The notes beneath the pieces are model-generated. The model did not search any database and was not told the DNA's origin. It saw nothing but the letters and a program-made list of their open reading frames with translations. This document shows positions 1-7,198 of a DNA stretch of 8,558 bases, one piece after another. Where the stretch lies: the NCBI GenBank assembly GCA_007121695.1, contig SKKC01000025.1, forward strand, positions 1-8,558, written 5' to 3'. Each line of letters begins with the position of its first letter. Positions within the stretch are counted from its first letter, which is position 1. This DNA comes from Spirochaetales bacterium (GTDB lineage: Bacteria; Spirochaetota; Spirochaetia; DSM-27196; SKKC01). The position numbers were made by a program, and so were the translations under genes.

Positions 1-1598
1 ATCGAGAGGGAGTCGGACTCCATGACCGAGAAGTACAGAATGTCGTTGATAATCCTGTTCAATGAGGCTGCCGACACCAGCACACTCGAAAGGTATTTCT
101 GTTGCCGATCCGTGAGCGGAGTCGTCGAAAGCAGATCGGAGAAACCGATTACCGCGTTCAGTGGGGTCCGCAATTCGTGGCTCATGCGCGCGAGAAACTC
201 GCTCTTGGCCCGGGTCGCTGTTTCCGCCCTGTCCCGCGCCTCGAGGACCGATCGCTCCCGTGCCGCGCGTTCGACGGCTCCGGCAATGGCGTTCGCCGCC
301 ATTCGAACCAGATCGATTTCCCACTTCTGCCAGTCGTTATGCTTTCGGACAGAGTCAAAGCCGATGAAGCCGATAATTCCTGACTCGGTCGCAATCGGGA
401 CTTCCAGAAGACTCTGTATGTCCTGAGCGGCCAGTTCCTCGCGTTCGCGCTCCGCTGTCACGGGGAGATCGTTCACTCGCGGGACAAAGACGTAGTCGTC
501 CCTCAGTATCCTCTTTGCCCACCACGAGTAATCGTCTATCCGGACGTTCTGCATGCGTTGGATCTGAGCCCGTACTCCGTCACGGCACCATTCGTGGGTC
601 GTACTCGCCCGGGTCTGGTCTTCGTTAAAGCGAAACACGTACGCGCGGTCCACATCGAAGTGCTGTGCGAGTAACTCCAGCGCCTGACTGATCTCGGCGT
701 CGACGGACCCGACCGGAGCCTGTATGAAGTTTGTGGAGATGGTGCTTACGATTTGCTGGAGTGCGTGTTGGCGTTCGAGCAGCTCTTCGTACTGCTTGCG
801 TTTCGTAATGTCTATCGCGATTCCGACATGGCGAACCACCGTTCCTGCCTCGTCGTATATCGGATACGATCGGGCATTGACCCAGGCGATCGAGTTGTCG
901 CGCCGCCATACCCGGTACTCCATGTCCATGTGAAAGGTCTTTCGATACTCTGCGTCGGCAGCAGCGACGGTGGGTCTGTCGTCGACATGGATGCTGTCCA
1001 GAAACGAGGACGGGTTTCGGTAGGCTTCTTCGATGGAGTTCCTGTACTTTGTCTCGTACGAGTCGCTGACGTAGAGAAGCTGGTTCAGATCGCGCGATCG
1101 CACCCAGAACACGGCGTCTACGCTGTCGACGATCTCGTGGAAGTTCCGCTCGCTTTCGCGAAGCATCTGCTCGAGCGTGTGCTGCTCGGTTATGTCCTGA
1201 ATGACACCTGCCAGCCGGATAACGCGACCGTCGGCGAGCAGCGGTTTTCCTGACGTTCGCACCACGCGGCGCGAACCGTCTTTCCTGCGCAGCCTGCAGG
1301 TCAGGTCGTAGGGTCGCTGTTCGTCTGCAGCGGCTTCTATTGCGGCGCGCAGTCTGTCCTGATCCTCTAACTCGTAGTAGGAAAGCGCGGCTTCTTTTTC
1401 GGTGACGTCGCCAGGCTCGACTCCGTAGATCATGTAGACGCCTCGTGTCCACGAAACCGCACCCGAAGCGATGTCGAGCGCCCAGGCACCGATATGAACC
1501 ATCTCTTCGAAAGAGTCCCAGATAGGTGAGTTTTTTTCTACAGACTCAGCCCAGGACCGGAACTCGTCCGGAATGCTGTCTCGAGCACGTTCTGCCAT
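1..1598 (-). CDS. PAS-PAS-GAF sensor histidine kinase, N-terminal part (cut by window edge)
   Basis: Reading the minus strand from ATG at 1598 gives 532 uninterrupted codons to the window edge. The product is a two-component sensor kinase expected to autophosphorylate on His and pass phosphate to a response regulator not seen here. Residues about 30 to 140 form a first PAS domain ending in the PAC-like stretch GVIQDITEQH. Residues about 150 to 270 form a second PAS ending in GIAIDITKRK. Residues about 280 to 445 look like a GAF domain (VDRAYVFRF, then LEVPIATESGIIGFIGFDSV). A short coiled linker leads to the HisKA H-box SHELRTPLNAVIGFSDLL, with phospho-acceptor His474. No membrane segment or signal peptide is visible, so it is probably cytosolic. 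The start is supported by AAGAGG (1605 to 1610) six bases upstream. The catalytic ATPase domain and anything after it lie outside the window. The ligand is unknown. Confidence 0.92.
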   Translation of the reverse strand, partial: MAERARDSIPDEFRSWAESVEKNSPIWDSFEEMVHIGAWALDIASGAVSWTRGVYMIYGVEPGDVTEKEAALSYYELEDQDRLRAAIEAAADEQRPYDLTCRLRRKDGSRRVVRTSGKPLLADGRVIRLAGVIQDITEQHTLEQMLRESERNFHEIVDSVDAVFWVRSRDLNQLLYVSDSYETKYRNSIEEAYRNPSSFLDSIHVDDRPTVAAADAEYRKTFHMDMEYRVWRRDNSIAWVNARSYPIYDEAGTVVRHVGIAIDITKRKQYEELLERQHALQQIVSTISTNFIQAPVGSVDAEISQALELLAQHFDVDRAYVFRFNEDQTRASTTHEWCRDGVRAQIQRMQNVRIDDYSWWAKRILRDDYVFVPRVNDLPVTAEREREELAAQDIQSLLEVPIATESGIIGFIGFDSVRKHNDWQKWEIDLVRMAANAIAGAVERAARERSVLEARDRAETATRAKSEFLARMSHELRTPLNAVIGFSDLLSTTPLTDRQQKYLSSVLVSAASLNRIINDILYFSVMESDSLS

Positions 1599-1649
1599 AT
1601 ACCGCCTCTTTTTTACAAAATCTATAATATCACGATAAAATTAGTAACG
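1599..1649 (-). promoter_or_regulatory. AT-rich spacer before the kinase gene, possible weak promoter
   Basis: This 51-base gap separates the tocopherol-cyclase-like gene from the kinase gene. It is much more AT-rich than its surroundings and carries a minus-strand TATTAT (complement of 1624 to 1629) that resembles a -10 element. I see no convincing -35 at the right distance. There is no stem-loop plus U-tract, so read-through from the upstream gene is as likely as a separate promoter. The kinase ribosome binding site AAGAGG sits at 1605 to 1610. Confidence 0.3.
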
Positions 1650-2663
1650 CTACGTGCGATCCGGCTCGGAGTTACGAGTCTGTAGCGCGAGCAGGGCGTC
1701 GAGCCTGCCCTGTACCTCAAGCCCCGCGTTTCTGCCGGCACCAGCGAAGATCACCGTGGAATCCTTCCTGTTCCGGAGTTCGACGTGGAGTACCGCCTGC
1801 ATGCTCTCGCCGACCCGGCTTGCCATGTCCTCGCGGGTGGGGCCCAGAAGTAACCCTGCCTGCGCGCGTTCCGCTCGAACCGTGAGCTCGTACGTGCGAT
1901 CTGACATGGACCAGACCACTTCGTGATCGTGAATCTGCAGGTCGGTGGTGCGTGCCCGGGTGTAGGTGGCAAAGCGGTGGAGGTTCCCGTCGTGATGAAA
2001 GCCGGCAATGAAGCCCGGAAACGCGCCGCGAAGCCACGGAATCACGGCAATGGAGCCGAAAAAACTGCTGCCCCCGCCTGGAAAGTGATTGCTCTGCATC
2101 CAGATGTAGGCCTCCGGAAACGATGCTCCCCAGTCTTTTTCCATGTAGCCGCGGCCGCCGGTAAAGACAACCTGCCTGCCGGACGCGCGAAGCGTCCCCT
2201 CGAGCGGGTGGTCGAAGCTCAACACACCGTGGTTGCACTCCATACGCGGGATAAAGGTGTAGGGCCCCATGACCCCGGGTGAAGCGAGTCGTACCGGCCA
2301 CGGCAGAAGCGGCCCGAACGACACCTCACCGCTGACCGGAATGTCGCCATCGGGGATATCAAGAAGCACTCGCCTGTCGGTGAAGCGGTTCGGCCCGACG
2401 CGTACATCAAACTCGTCCCGGGACGCCAGAAACGAATCGACGGGGTATCGGTGATACGCGGCCGCTCCGGTCGAACCGTTGAGTACCTGCACGAAGCAGT
2501 GTTCGCGATCGGGGTCCCGGCTGCGGAATATTCCGGGAATAATAGCCCATCGCTCTGATTCGTCCGCACTGACGAGCTTGTAGTACCAGCCTTCGAAGAA
2601 GGGCGGCCGCCGAGTGTGTCCGTGGTACAGCTCCGGTTTCATGAAACGTTTCGTTGAGATCAT
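1650..2663 (-). CDS. Tocopherol-cyclase-like family protein
   Basis: This 337-residue protein resembles the tocopherol cyclase family (plant VTE1 and its bacterial relatives, a lipocalin-like beta-barrel fold). Recognisable signatures are RRPPFFEGWYYKLV near residues 18 to 31 and GYMEKDWGASFPEAYIWMQ at 172 to 190 followed by SNHF, which matches the family's conserved E-K/D-W-G-x-x-F-P block. A glycine-rich C-terminal GAGRNAGLEVQGRL lies at 308 to 321. The plant enzyme closes the chromanol ring of tocopherol, but non-photosynthetic bacterial members are mostly uncharacterised, so I do not assign that reaction. There is no signal peptide or membrane helix. ATG at 2663 has no good Shine-Dalgarno site. 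Met8 is an alternative start, also without one. The gene is about the size of the bacterial family members and lies just upstream of the sensor kinase gene, possibly in one transcript. Confidence 0.75.
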   Translation of the reverse strand: MISTKRFMKPELYHGHTRRPPFFEGWYYKLVSADESERWAIIPGIFRSRDPDREHCFVQVLNGSTGAAAYHRYPVDSFLASRDEFDVRVGPNRFTDRRVLLDIPDGDIPVSGEVSFGPLLPWPVRLASPGVMGPYTFIPRMECNHGVLSFDHPLEGTLRASGRQVVFTGGRGYMEKDWGASFPEAYIWMQSNHFPGGGSSFFGSIAVIPWLRGAFPGFIAGFHHDGNLHRFATYTRARTTDLQIHDHEVVWSMSDRTYELTVRAERAQAGLLLGPTREDMASRVGESMQAVLHVELRNRKDSTVIFAGAGRNAGLEVQGRLDALLALQTRNSEPDRT

Positions 2664-2672
2664 CGTGTGGAT

Positions 2673-2701
2673 ATTAAACGCTCACCGAGCCGTTCCCGCA
2701 A
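2673..2701 (-). promoter_or_regulatory. Weak candidate promoter for the tocopherol-cyclase-like gene
   Basis: On the minus strand TTGCGG (complement of 2696 to 2701) is separated by 17 bases from TTTAAT (complement of 2673 to 2678). The -10 ends only nine bases before the ATG at 2663, so a transcript from it would be leaderless or nearly so. That fits the absence of a Shine-Dalgarno site, but the match is modest. Confidence 0.25.
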
Positions 2702-2784
2702 GTAGCAGAGCGGACTCACGCGGCTGCTCAGCGTCCAAAACGAAATAAAAACACAAATAAATGCAAAGGAGTTGCAAAAAAATG

Positions 2785-2812
2785 TTGACATATGACAAAT
2801 CGGGTTTATGAT
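2785..2812 (+). promoter_or_regulatory. Sigma70-type promoter of the PTS operon
   Basis: A perfect -35 hexamer TTGACA (2785 to 2790) is followed after 16 bases by TATGAT (2807 to 2812), one mismatch from TATAAT. The predicted transcription start is near 2819, giving a leader of about 20 bases before the EIIC start codon. The preceding 50 bases are A-rich and could act as an UP element. A promoter this strong would normally be held in check by a repressor, which fits the DeoR gene in the operon. Confidence 0.75.
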
Positions 2813-2826
2813 TTCCAGAGCAAATC

Positions 2827-2833
2827 AAGGAGG
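2827..2833 (+). promoter_or_regulatory. Strong ribosome binding site for EIIC
   Basis: AAGGAGG lies five bases before the ATG at 2839. It is the best Shine-Dalgarno match among the operon's genes and fixes the EIIC start. Confidence 0.85.
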
Positions 2834-2838
2834 ATCTG

Positions 2839-4221
2839 ATGGAAAACATTCAGACGATAGTCGATTTTTTCCTCGGGTTAGGTGCCAGTGTGTTCCTGCC
2901 CATTGTCATTCTTATTCTTGCCCTCGCGTTCGGGGCAAAACCGGGACGCGCGCTGCGCGCTGGTCTCATGGTCGGTGTCGGATTCGTTGGAATCGGCATC
3001 GTTCTGGACGTACTGTTCGGCAATCTTGGTCCGGCAGCCGAAGCGATGGTCGAGCGTTTCGGGATCGAACTGAGCATTATCGACGTTGGCTGGCCGGCAG
3101 CGGCGGCGATCGCATTCGGTTCGGAAATCGCGGCGCTCATTATCCCGGCGGGAATCCTGCTGAACCTCGTGCTTCTGTTTGCAAAGGTTACCAAGACCAT
3201 CAACATCGATATCTGGAACTTCTGGCACTTTGCATTCGTCGGCGCAATCGTGCAGGTTGTTACCGGATCGATCTGGCTCGGACTGGCGTCCGCCATGCTC
3301 TTTGCCGCCTTCATTCTGTTCCTCGCAGACTGGACCGCACCGGCGACGCAGAAACTCATGGGTATGCAGGGGATTTCACTGCCTCATGGTTTTTCGACCG
3401 CCTTTGTCGTGCCCGCGGCCATAGTGAACCGCGTAATCGACTACATTCCCGGCCTGAACAGCATTGAGGCAGACCCGGAAGCAGTGCGAAAGCGCTTTGG
3501 TGTAGTCGGTGAACCGGTGCTTCAGGGCTTTATTATCGGCTCGATTATTGCGCTGCTCGCGTACGCAGGCGATGGACCGGTTGCTGGCTGGATGACACAG
3601 GTGCTGCAGGTTGGTGTTGCGCTCGCAGCCGTTATGGTTCTCATGCCTCGCATGGTGGCGCTTCTCATGGAAGGACTCATTCCGCTTTCGGAAGCCGCGC
3701 GAGAGTTTCTGCAGAAAAAGGCGGGGGCCCGTGAACTCTACATTGGTCTCGATTCCGCAATCGCAATCGGGCACCCCACGTCCATCGCGACATCGTTGCT
3801 TATGGTGCCGATCACTCTGCTGCTGGCCATTATACTTCCGGGAAACCGGGTGTTGCCCTTCGGCGACCTTGCAACCATTCCGTTCATGGTTTGTATGATG
3901 ATTCCCATTGTAAAGGGAAACGTTGTTCGTGCGACCATAACGGCAACCGTTGTCATGATCCCGACTCTGTACATCATGAACGCGATGGCCGGTGTGCACA
4001 CCGAAGTTGCCCGCCTGTCAGGATTCAGTTTCCCTGAAGGTGCGACCACGATCACGAGCATGGTCGACGGTGGGAACTGGCTTGCTGCAGCGTTTACCTG
4101 GGCCGCGAGCAATTTCTGGCTCGGTCATGGGCTGATCCTTGTTGCACTCGTCGTGCTGTGGGTCATGTTCAAGAAAAACACTGCGTCCTGGCACAAGATC
4201 GGCGGGTATACCGAAGACTGA
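2839..4221 (+). CDS. PTS galactitol-family EIIC permease
   Basis: This 460-residue polytopic inner-membrane protein is the sugar-translocating subunit of a galactitol-type (Gat) PTS. It is close in length to E. coli GatC (about 450) and shares its landmarks: AGLMVGVGFVGIGIV (41 to 55), GPAAEAM (64 to 70), VDVGWP-like IDVGWP (81 to 86), NIDIWNFWH (122 to 130), GEPVLQGF (224 to 231), IGLDSAIAIGH (302 to 312) and LPFGDLATI (339 to 347). Many hydrophobic helices run through to a last one near 430 to 445, followed by a short polar tail. It transports the sugar while EIIB phosphorylates it. The first gene of the operon, it has its own strong promoter and ribosome binding site. The substrate is inferred only from family; other polyols or sugars are possible. 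Confidence 0.93.
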   Translation: MENIQTIVDFFLGLGASVFLPIVILILALAFGAKPGRALRAGLMVGVGFVGIGIVLDVLFGNLGPAAEAMVERFGIELSIIDVGWPAAAAIAFGSEIAALIIPAGILLNLVLLFAKVTKTINIDIWNFWHFAFVGAIVQVVTGSIWLGLASAMLFAAFILFLADWTAPATQKLMGMQGISLPHGFSTAFVVPAAIVNRVIDYIPGLNSIEADPEAVRKRFGVVGEPVLQGFIIGSIIALLAYAGDGPVAGWMTQVLQVGVALAAVMVLMPRMVALLMEGLIPLSEAAREFLQKKAGARELYIGLDSAIAIGHPTSIATSLLMVPITLLLAIILPGNRVLPFGDLATIPFMVCMMIPIVKGNVVRATITATVVMIPTLYIMNAMAGVHTEVARLSGFSFPEGATTITSMVDGGNWLAAAFTWAASNFWLGHGLILVALVVLWVMFKKNTASWHKIGGYTED

Positions 4222-4237
4222 CGGGACACCAGTAATG

Positions 4238-4272
4238 ACCCGGCGGTCTCGTGGAACTGACGGCCGCCGGGT
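4238..4272 (+). other. GC-rich stem-loop between EIIC and EIIA genes
   Basis: ACCCGGCGG (4238 to 4246) pairs perfectly with CCGCCGGGT (4264 to 4272). A further G-U and a C-G pair extend the stem to about 11 pairs around a 13-base loop. No T-run follows, so it is not a classical intrinsic terminator. In an operon whose first gene encodes the abundant permease, it may protect the 3' end of a processed EIIC message or partly attenuate transcription. This role is inference. Confidence 0.6.
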
Positions 4273-4305
4273 GTATTCAGTTCGACATCGGAAAGGAATC
4301 TCACA

Positions 4306-4806
4306 ATGAATGACCAGGGGCTTCAGTTTGTGGACTTGGTGAAGAAAGAGCTGGTGCTCGATCGTCTTGTAGCCACTGATCGTACCGACGCGCTTTCGAA
4401 AATGACCGATATTCTGGTGAAACGCGGATACTGCAAGGCCTCGTTTCCGGACGCGATTCTGGAACGGGAACGGGCACACCCGTCGGGCCTGCCCATGGCG
4501 GGGCATAAGATAGCGATTCCGCACGCCGACGCTGAGCACGTCATTACCTCCACCATTCTCTTCGCCCGTCTGGAAAAGCCAGTCGAATGGTGCTCCATGG
4601 GAAGTGTCGATGACCGTATGGATGTACGGCTCGTATCGATGTTCGCGCTGAAGGACAAGCGTTTGATCGGCGATATGCTTGAGACGCTGATAACGGTATA
4701 CCAGCACGACGAAATCCTCGACGCGCTTATTACCGCCGCCGATTCGGACGGCATGTACGAAATACTGAAGCAGGCGGTGCAGACCTACGAGGTCAGAAAC
4801 TCATGA
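4306..4806 (+). CDS. PTS EIIA, fructose/galactitol type (PTS_EIIA type 2)
   Basis: This 166-residue cytosolic phosphocarrier receives phosphate from HPr and passes it to EIIB. The type-2 EIIA signature GHKIAIPHADAEHV spans residues 66 to 79, and His73 is the phospho-acceptor. Upstream, ERERAHPSGLPM matches the conserved pre-active-site loop. The length is typical of single-domain EIIA proteins such as GatA. AAAGGA (4292 to 4297) lies eight bases upstream of the ATG. The stop codon overlaps the Enzyme I start as ATGA, implying translational coupling. PtsN (EIIA-Ntr) has the same fold, but the position beside Gat-type EIIC and EIIB genes makes a transport role more likely. Confidence 0.92.
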   Translation: MNDQGLQFVDLVKKELVLDRLVATDRTDALSKMTDILVKRGYCKASFPDAILERERAHPSGLPMAGHKIAIPHADAEHVITSTILFARLEKPVEWCSMGSVDDRMDVRLVSMFALKDKRLIGDMLETLITVYQHDEILDALITAADSDGMYEILKQAVQTYEVRNS

Positions 4807-6542
4807 AGTTGAGTGGAACGACGGCTTCTCCCGGAATCGTCCATGGCCTCGCTGTTGTCTATGAGAAACCCGATCTGACAATCGGGGAACGTGAACCCGA
4901 TTCGGTCGACGCCGAGGCTTCGAGGCTCCGCGCCGCCGCAACAACCGCCGTGCAGGAGCTGAAAGAGCTTCAGGACGCAGTCCGCGGCCGTCTTGGCGAT
5001 GAGTTCGCCCACATTTTTCGTTCGCAACAGACAATTGCCGAAGACGACGCAATTCTTGGCGAGGTCGTCGAGGCGCTGCAGGCGCAGCCGATACCGGCGG
5101 AGAAGGCGCTTACGCACGTGTTCCAGACCTACACCGCCATGTTCGACGAGCTTTCGGACGACGACTACAATAAAAGCCGCGGGGCAGACATTCACGACGT
5201 GTATCAGCGGATCCTCCGTATTCTGCTTGGAGTGCCCGAGGTGACCCTCGCTCGCGTGCAGCCGGGAAGCATTATCGTCGCGAAGGATCTGCTGCCAAGC
5301 GATACCGCGACCATGGACGTCACGAATGTCAAGGGTATCGTGACCGCGCAGGGTGGTCCCACCTCTCATGTGGCAATCCTCGCGCGGAACCTTGGTATAC
5401 CGGCGGCGGTTGCCGTGCCGCAGGTGTGCGAGCAGGTCGAAGACGGCATGGAGATCGGCCTCGATGCGACCGATCCCCTGCACGCAGACGTATACATAGG
5501 TCCCACTGCCGATGAGACACGTCGTCTTGACGAGCGTGACGAACTCTATCGGATCCGTACAGAACGGAGCGCAACCTATGCCGGACGGAAACCGCTGACC
5601 CGTGACGGTCATGAGGTCGAGTTTTCGGTAAACGTCGGCGCGACCGAGGAACTCGCTGCTGCCGTGGCAACCGGTGTACAGAGCATAGGCCTGTATCGAA
5701 GCGAGTTCCTTTTTCTCAACTCAGCCCGTCTCCCCGACGAGGAACGGCAGTTCAACGCGTACCGCGCAGCAGCAGAACAGTTTTCCGGGGGATACGTCGT
5801 GATTCGTACCCTGGACATCGGTGGTGACAAACAGATTCCTGGAATGGCGCTTCCGGCCGAGGAGAACCCGTTTCTCGGAAACAGGGGTATACGCCTGTGC
5901 CTTTCACAGCCCGAACTGTTTCGTGTGCAGCTTCGCGCGATCCTGCGGGCGAGTGCGTTTGGAGAGATCAGGATCATGTTTCCAATGGTTTCCGGACTCC
6001 CCGAGGTAGAAGAAGCGCTGGAACTGTTATCGCAGGAACGGGAGAAACTCCGGGAGCAGGGCATCCCGTACGACGACCGCATGCAGACGGGAGTCATGAT
6101 CGAAGTTCCCTCAGCAGTATTTCTTTCCGATGAGCTCGCACAACGGGTCGATTTTTTCAGTATTGGAACCAACGACCTGACGCAGTATATTCTGGCATCT
6201 GACAGACTGAATCATACGGTCGCTCGCTACTATCGGCAGTATGACCCGTCCGTGTTTCGTGCGATACGGCAGGTCGTAGAATCAGCCCACCGATACGGGC
6301 GATGGGTCGGTGTCTGTGGTGAACTGGGAGGTGACCCACGTGCAGTTCCGGCGCTGCTTGGTCTTGGTGTCGACGAGTTGAGCATGAGTGCCTCCTCCGT
6401 CGCCGAAGCAACGTTTTCGGTCTGTACCGACAGCTATGAGGGAATGAAACATATCGCCGGTCTCGTAACTGGCGCATCGACCGACACGGAAGTAGCGAGT
6501 ATTCTCGCAGAGCATTACACACAGAAGGAGCAGAACGCATGA
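4803..6542 (+). CDS. ptsI: Phosphoenolpyruvate-protein phosphotransferase (PTS Enzyme I)
   Basis: This 579-residue cytosolic protein, the usual Enzyme I length, autophosphorylates with PEP and donates phosphate to HPr. The N-terminal part (about 1 to 145) holds the HPr-binding helical region. The phosphohistidine domain follows, with GGPTSHVAILAR (184 to 195) placing the active His at 189, the same number as in E. coli. The C-terminal PEP-binding barrel has Arg299 (GLYRSEFLF), Arg335 (RTLDIGGDK), Glu434 (MIEVPSA), Asp458 (GTNDLTQY) and the catalytic Cys505 (CGELGGD). All key residues are intact. It has no N-terminal GAF domain, so it is ordinary PtsI rather than PtsP. It overlaps EIIA upstream and EIIB downstream by four bases each. 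A general PTS gene between sugar-specific EII genes is unusual and suggests that this operon carries its own phosphate donor. Confidence 0.97.
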   Translation: MKLSGTTASPGIVHGLAVVYEKPDLTIGEREPDSVDAEASRLRAAATTAVQELKELQDAVRGRLGDEFAHIFRSQQTIAEDDAILGEVVEALQAQPIPAEKALTHVFQTYTAMFDELSDDDYNKSRGADIHDVYQRILRILLGVPEVTLARVQPGSIIVAKDLLPSDTATMDVTNVKGIVTAQGGPTSHVAILARNLGIPAAVAVPQVCEQVEDGMEIGLDATDPLHADVYIGPTADETRRLDERDELYRIRTERSATYAGRKPLTRDGHEVEFSVNVGATEELAAAVATGVQSIGLYRSEFLFLNSARLPDEERQFNAYRAAAEQFSGGYVVIRTLDIGGDKQIPGMALPAEENPFLGNRGIRLCLSQPELFRVQLRAILRASAFGEIRIMFPMVSGLPEVEEALELLSQEREKLREQGIPYDDRMQTGVMIEVPSAVFLSDELAQRVDFFSIGTNDLTQYILASDRLNHTVARYYRQYDPSVFRAIRQVVESAHRYGRWVGVCGELGGDPRAVPALLGLGVDELSMSASSVAEATFSVCTDSYEGMKHIAGLVTGASTDTEVASILAEHYTQKEQNA

Positions 6543-6829
6543 AAACACGAAAGAAGATTCTGGTCGCCTGCGGGACCGCAATTGCAACATCGACCGTCGT
6601 CGCCCGGAAAATCGAAGAGGAGCTTGAGAAACGGGGAATCGCCGTCGAGACAACGCAGTGCAAGGCCTCGGAGGTGCCTTCAAAGGCGGAGGGGCATGAC
6701 CTGATTGTTGCAACGACCTTTGTGTCCGGAGCCGGAGACATTCCCGTCATACAGACTGTGTCATTTCTGACCGGAGTTGGTATCGAAGCTGATATTGACA
6801 GGATTATTTCGTATATTGAGGGTGCATAG
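6539..6829 (+). CDS. PTS galactitol-family EIIB
   Basis: This 96-residue cytosolic subunit takes phosphate from EIIA and transfers it to the sugar bound by EIIC. The N-terminal strand KKILVA leads directly into the P-loop CGTAIATSTVV, with the phospho-acceptor Cys11. The later GDIPVIQTVSFLTGVGIE (residues about 66 to 83) matches the GDIP...F.SGVGIE stretch of E. coli GatB. Length and composition are those of a free-standing Gat/lactose-superfamily IIB. AAGGAG (6525 to 6530) sits eight bases before the start, and the ATG overlaps the ptsI stop. With the EIIC and EIIA genes this completes a three-part galactitol-type permease. Confidence 0.93.
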   Translation: MKTRKKILVACGTAIATSTVVARKIEEELEKRGIAVETTQCKASEVPSKAEGHDLIVATTFVSGAGDIPVIQTVSFLTGVGIEADIDRIISYIEGA

Positions 6830-6832
6830 GGC

Positions 6833-7177
6833 ATGCCAAAAATAGACGACATTGAGTTTACAAAGCTGGTATCAGACGGGAAGGTGTACCGGGCTCCATG
6901 TATCGTATATCGAAACTCGGTCGACGGCCGGTGGTGGCGCAAGGACGGGGGGCGTTTTCTCCCCGAAGACTTCAGCGCAGTCGTGGACGCGAAGCCCGAG
7001 GCGGTTGTGCTCGGTCGCGGAATCATGAACCTCGTGGACGTTCCGGATGAAACGGTGTCATTTCTGGAGTCCTGCGGCGCACTCGTCGAGGTACTGGAGA
7101 GCAGGGAAGCCGCGACACGCTATAACGAGCTGTTTTCCAGCGGGAAAAACGTGGTCGGAGCGTTTCATCTTATGTGA
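6833..7177 (+). CDS. Mth938-like (DUF498) domain protein
   Basis: This 114-residue protein follows the EIIB stop by three bases. It matches the small Mth938-like family (archaeal MTH938, mitochondrial NDUFAF3). The central PEAVVLGRGIMNL (residues 55 to 67) fits the family's P-E-x-x-x-x-G-x-G strand and turn, and the C-terminal EAATRYNELFSSGKNVVGAF (92 to 111) fits its A-x-x-x-Y-N-x-x-x-x-x-G-x-x-V-A-A block. It covers the whole domain and has no signal peptide or membrane helix. The biochemical function is unknown; NDUFAF3 is a respiratory complex I assembly factor, but that cannot be carried over. GAGGG (6818 to 6822) could serve as ribosome binding site. Its position inside a PTS operon suggests a link to sugar uptake or to the phosphosugar product, which is inference only. 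Confidence 0.78.
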   Translation: MPKIDDIEFTKLVSDGKVYRAPCIVYRNSVDGRWWRKDGGRFLPEDFSAVVDAKPEAVVLGRGIMNLVDVPDETVSFLESCGALVEVLESREAATRYNELFSSGKNVVGAFHLM

Positions 7178-7198
7178 TCAGAATACTGGCAGGTATCA

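Larger units (their letters stand above)
2664..2838. promoter_or_regulatory. Divergent intergenic control region
   Basis: This 175-base region lies between the minus-strand tocopherol-cyclase-like gene and the plus-strand PTS operon. It changes from GC-rich on the left to strongly A-rich on the right (about 2736 to 2800). The right half carries the PTS promoter and an 11-base-spaced pair of TGCAAA motifs (2762 and 2773), which place both copies on the same helical face just upstream of the -35. This is a reasonable place for the operon's DeoR regulator to bind, but I cannot identify a proven operator. The left half holds a weak candidate promoter for the minus-strand gene. Confidence 0.6.

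Noticed and set aside
625..1452. 275-codon minus-strand open frame
   Set aside because: Its product is extremely arginine-rich with no domain, and it lies out of frame inside the PAS-PAS-GAF kinase reading, which has clear motifs. It is a shadow frame.
1623..1628. Plus-strand TATAAT in the gap between the two minus-strand genes
   Set aside because: No -35 element precedes it, and it would only drive antisense RNA into the tocopherol-cyclase-like gene. It is probably chance in an AT-rich spacer.
2704..2730. Short inverted repeat AGCAG/CTGCT as an operator
   Set aside because: Only five bases pair before mismatches, so it is too weak to separate from chance.
4238..4272. Reading the EIIC/EIIA stem-loop as a rho-independent terminator
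   Set aside because: No T-run follows the stem, and the downstream genes are essential parts of the same PTS.
4018..4707. 229-codon minus-strand open frame across the EIIC/EIIA junction
   Set aside because: It is antisense to two firmly identified genes and has no family resemblance or ribosome binding site that I can see.
4306..4806. Calling the EIIA a nitrogen-PTS PtsN
   Set aside because: The Enzyme I lacks the GAF domain of PtsP, and the gene lies between Gat-type EIIC and EIIB genes, so a sugar-transport EIIA fits better.
4785..5612. 275-codon minus-strand open frame opposite ptsI
   Set aside because: It is antisense to the well-conserved Enzyme I N-terminal half, shows no recognisable motif and is best explained by codon bias.
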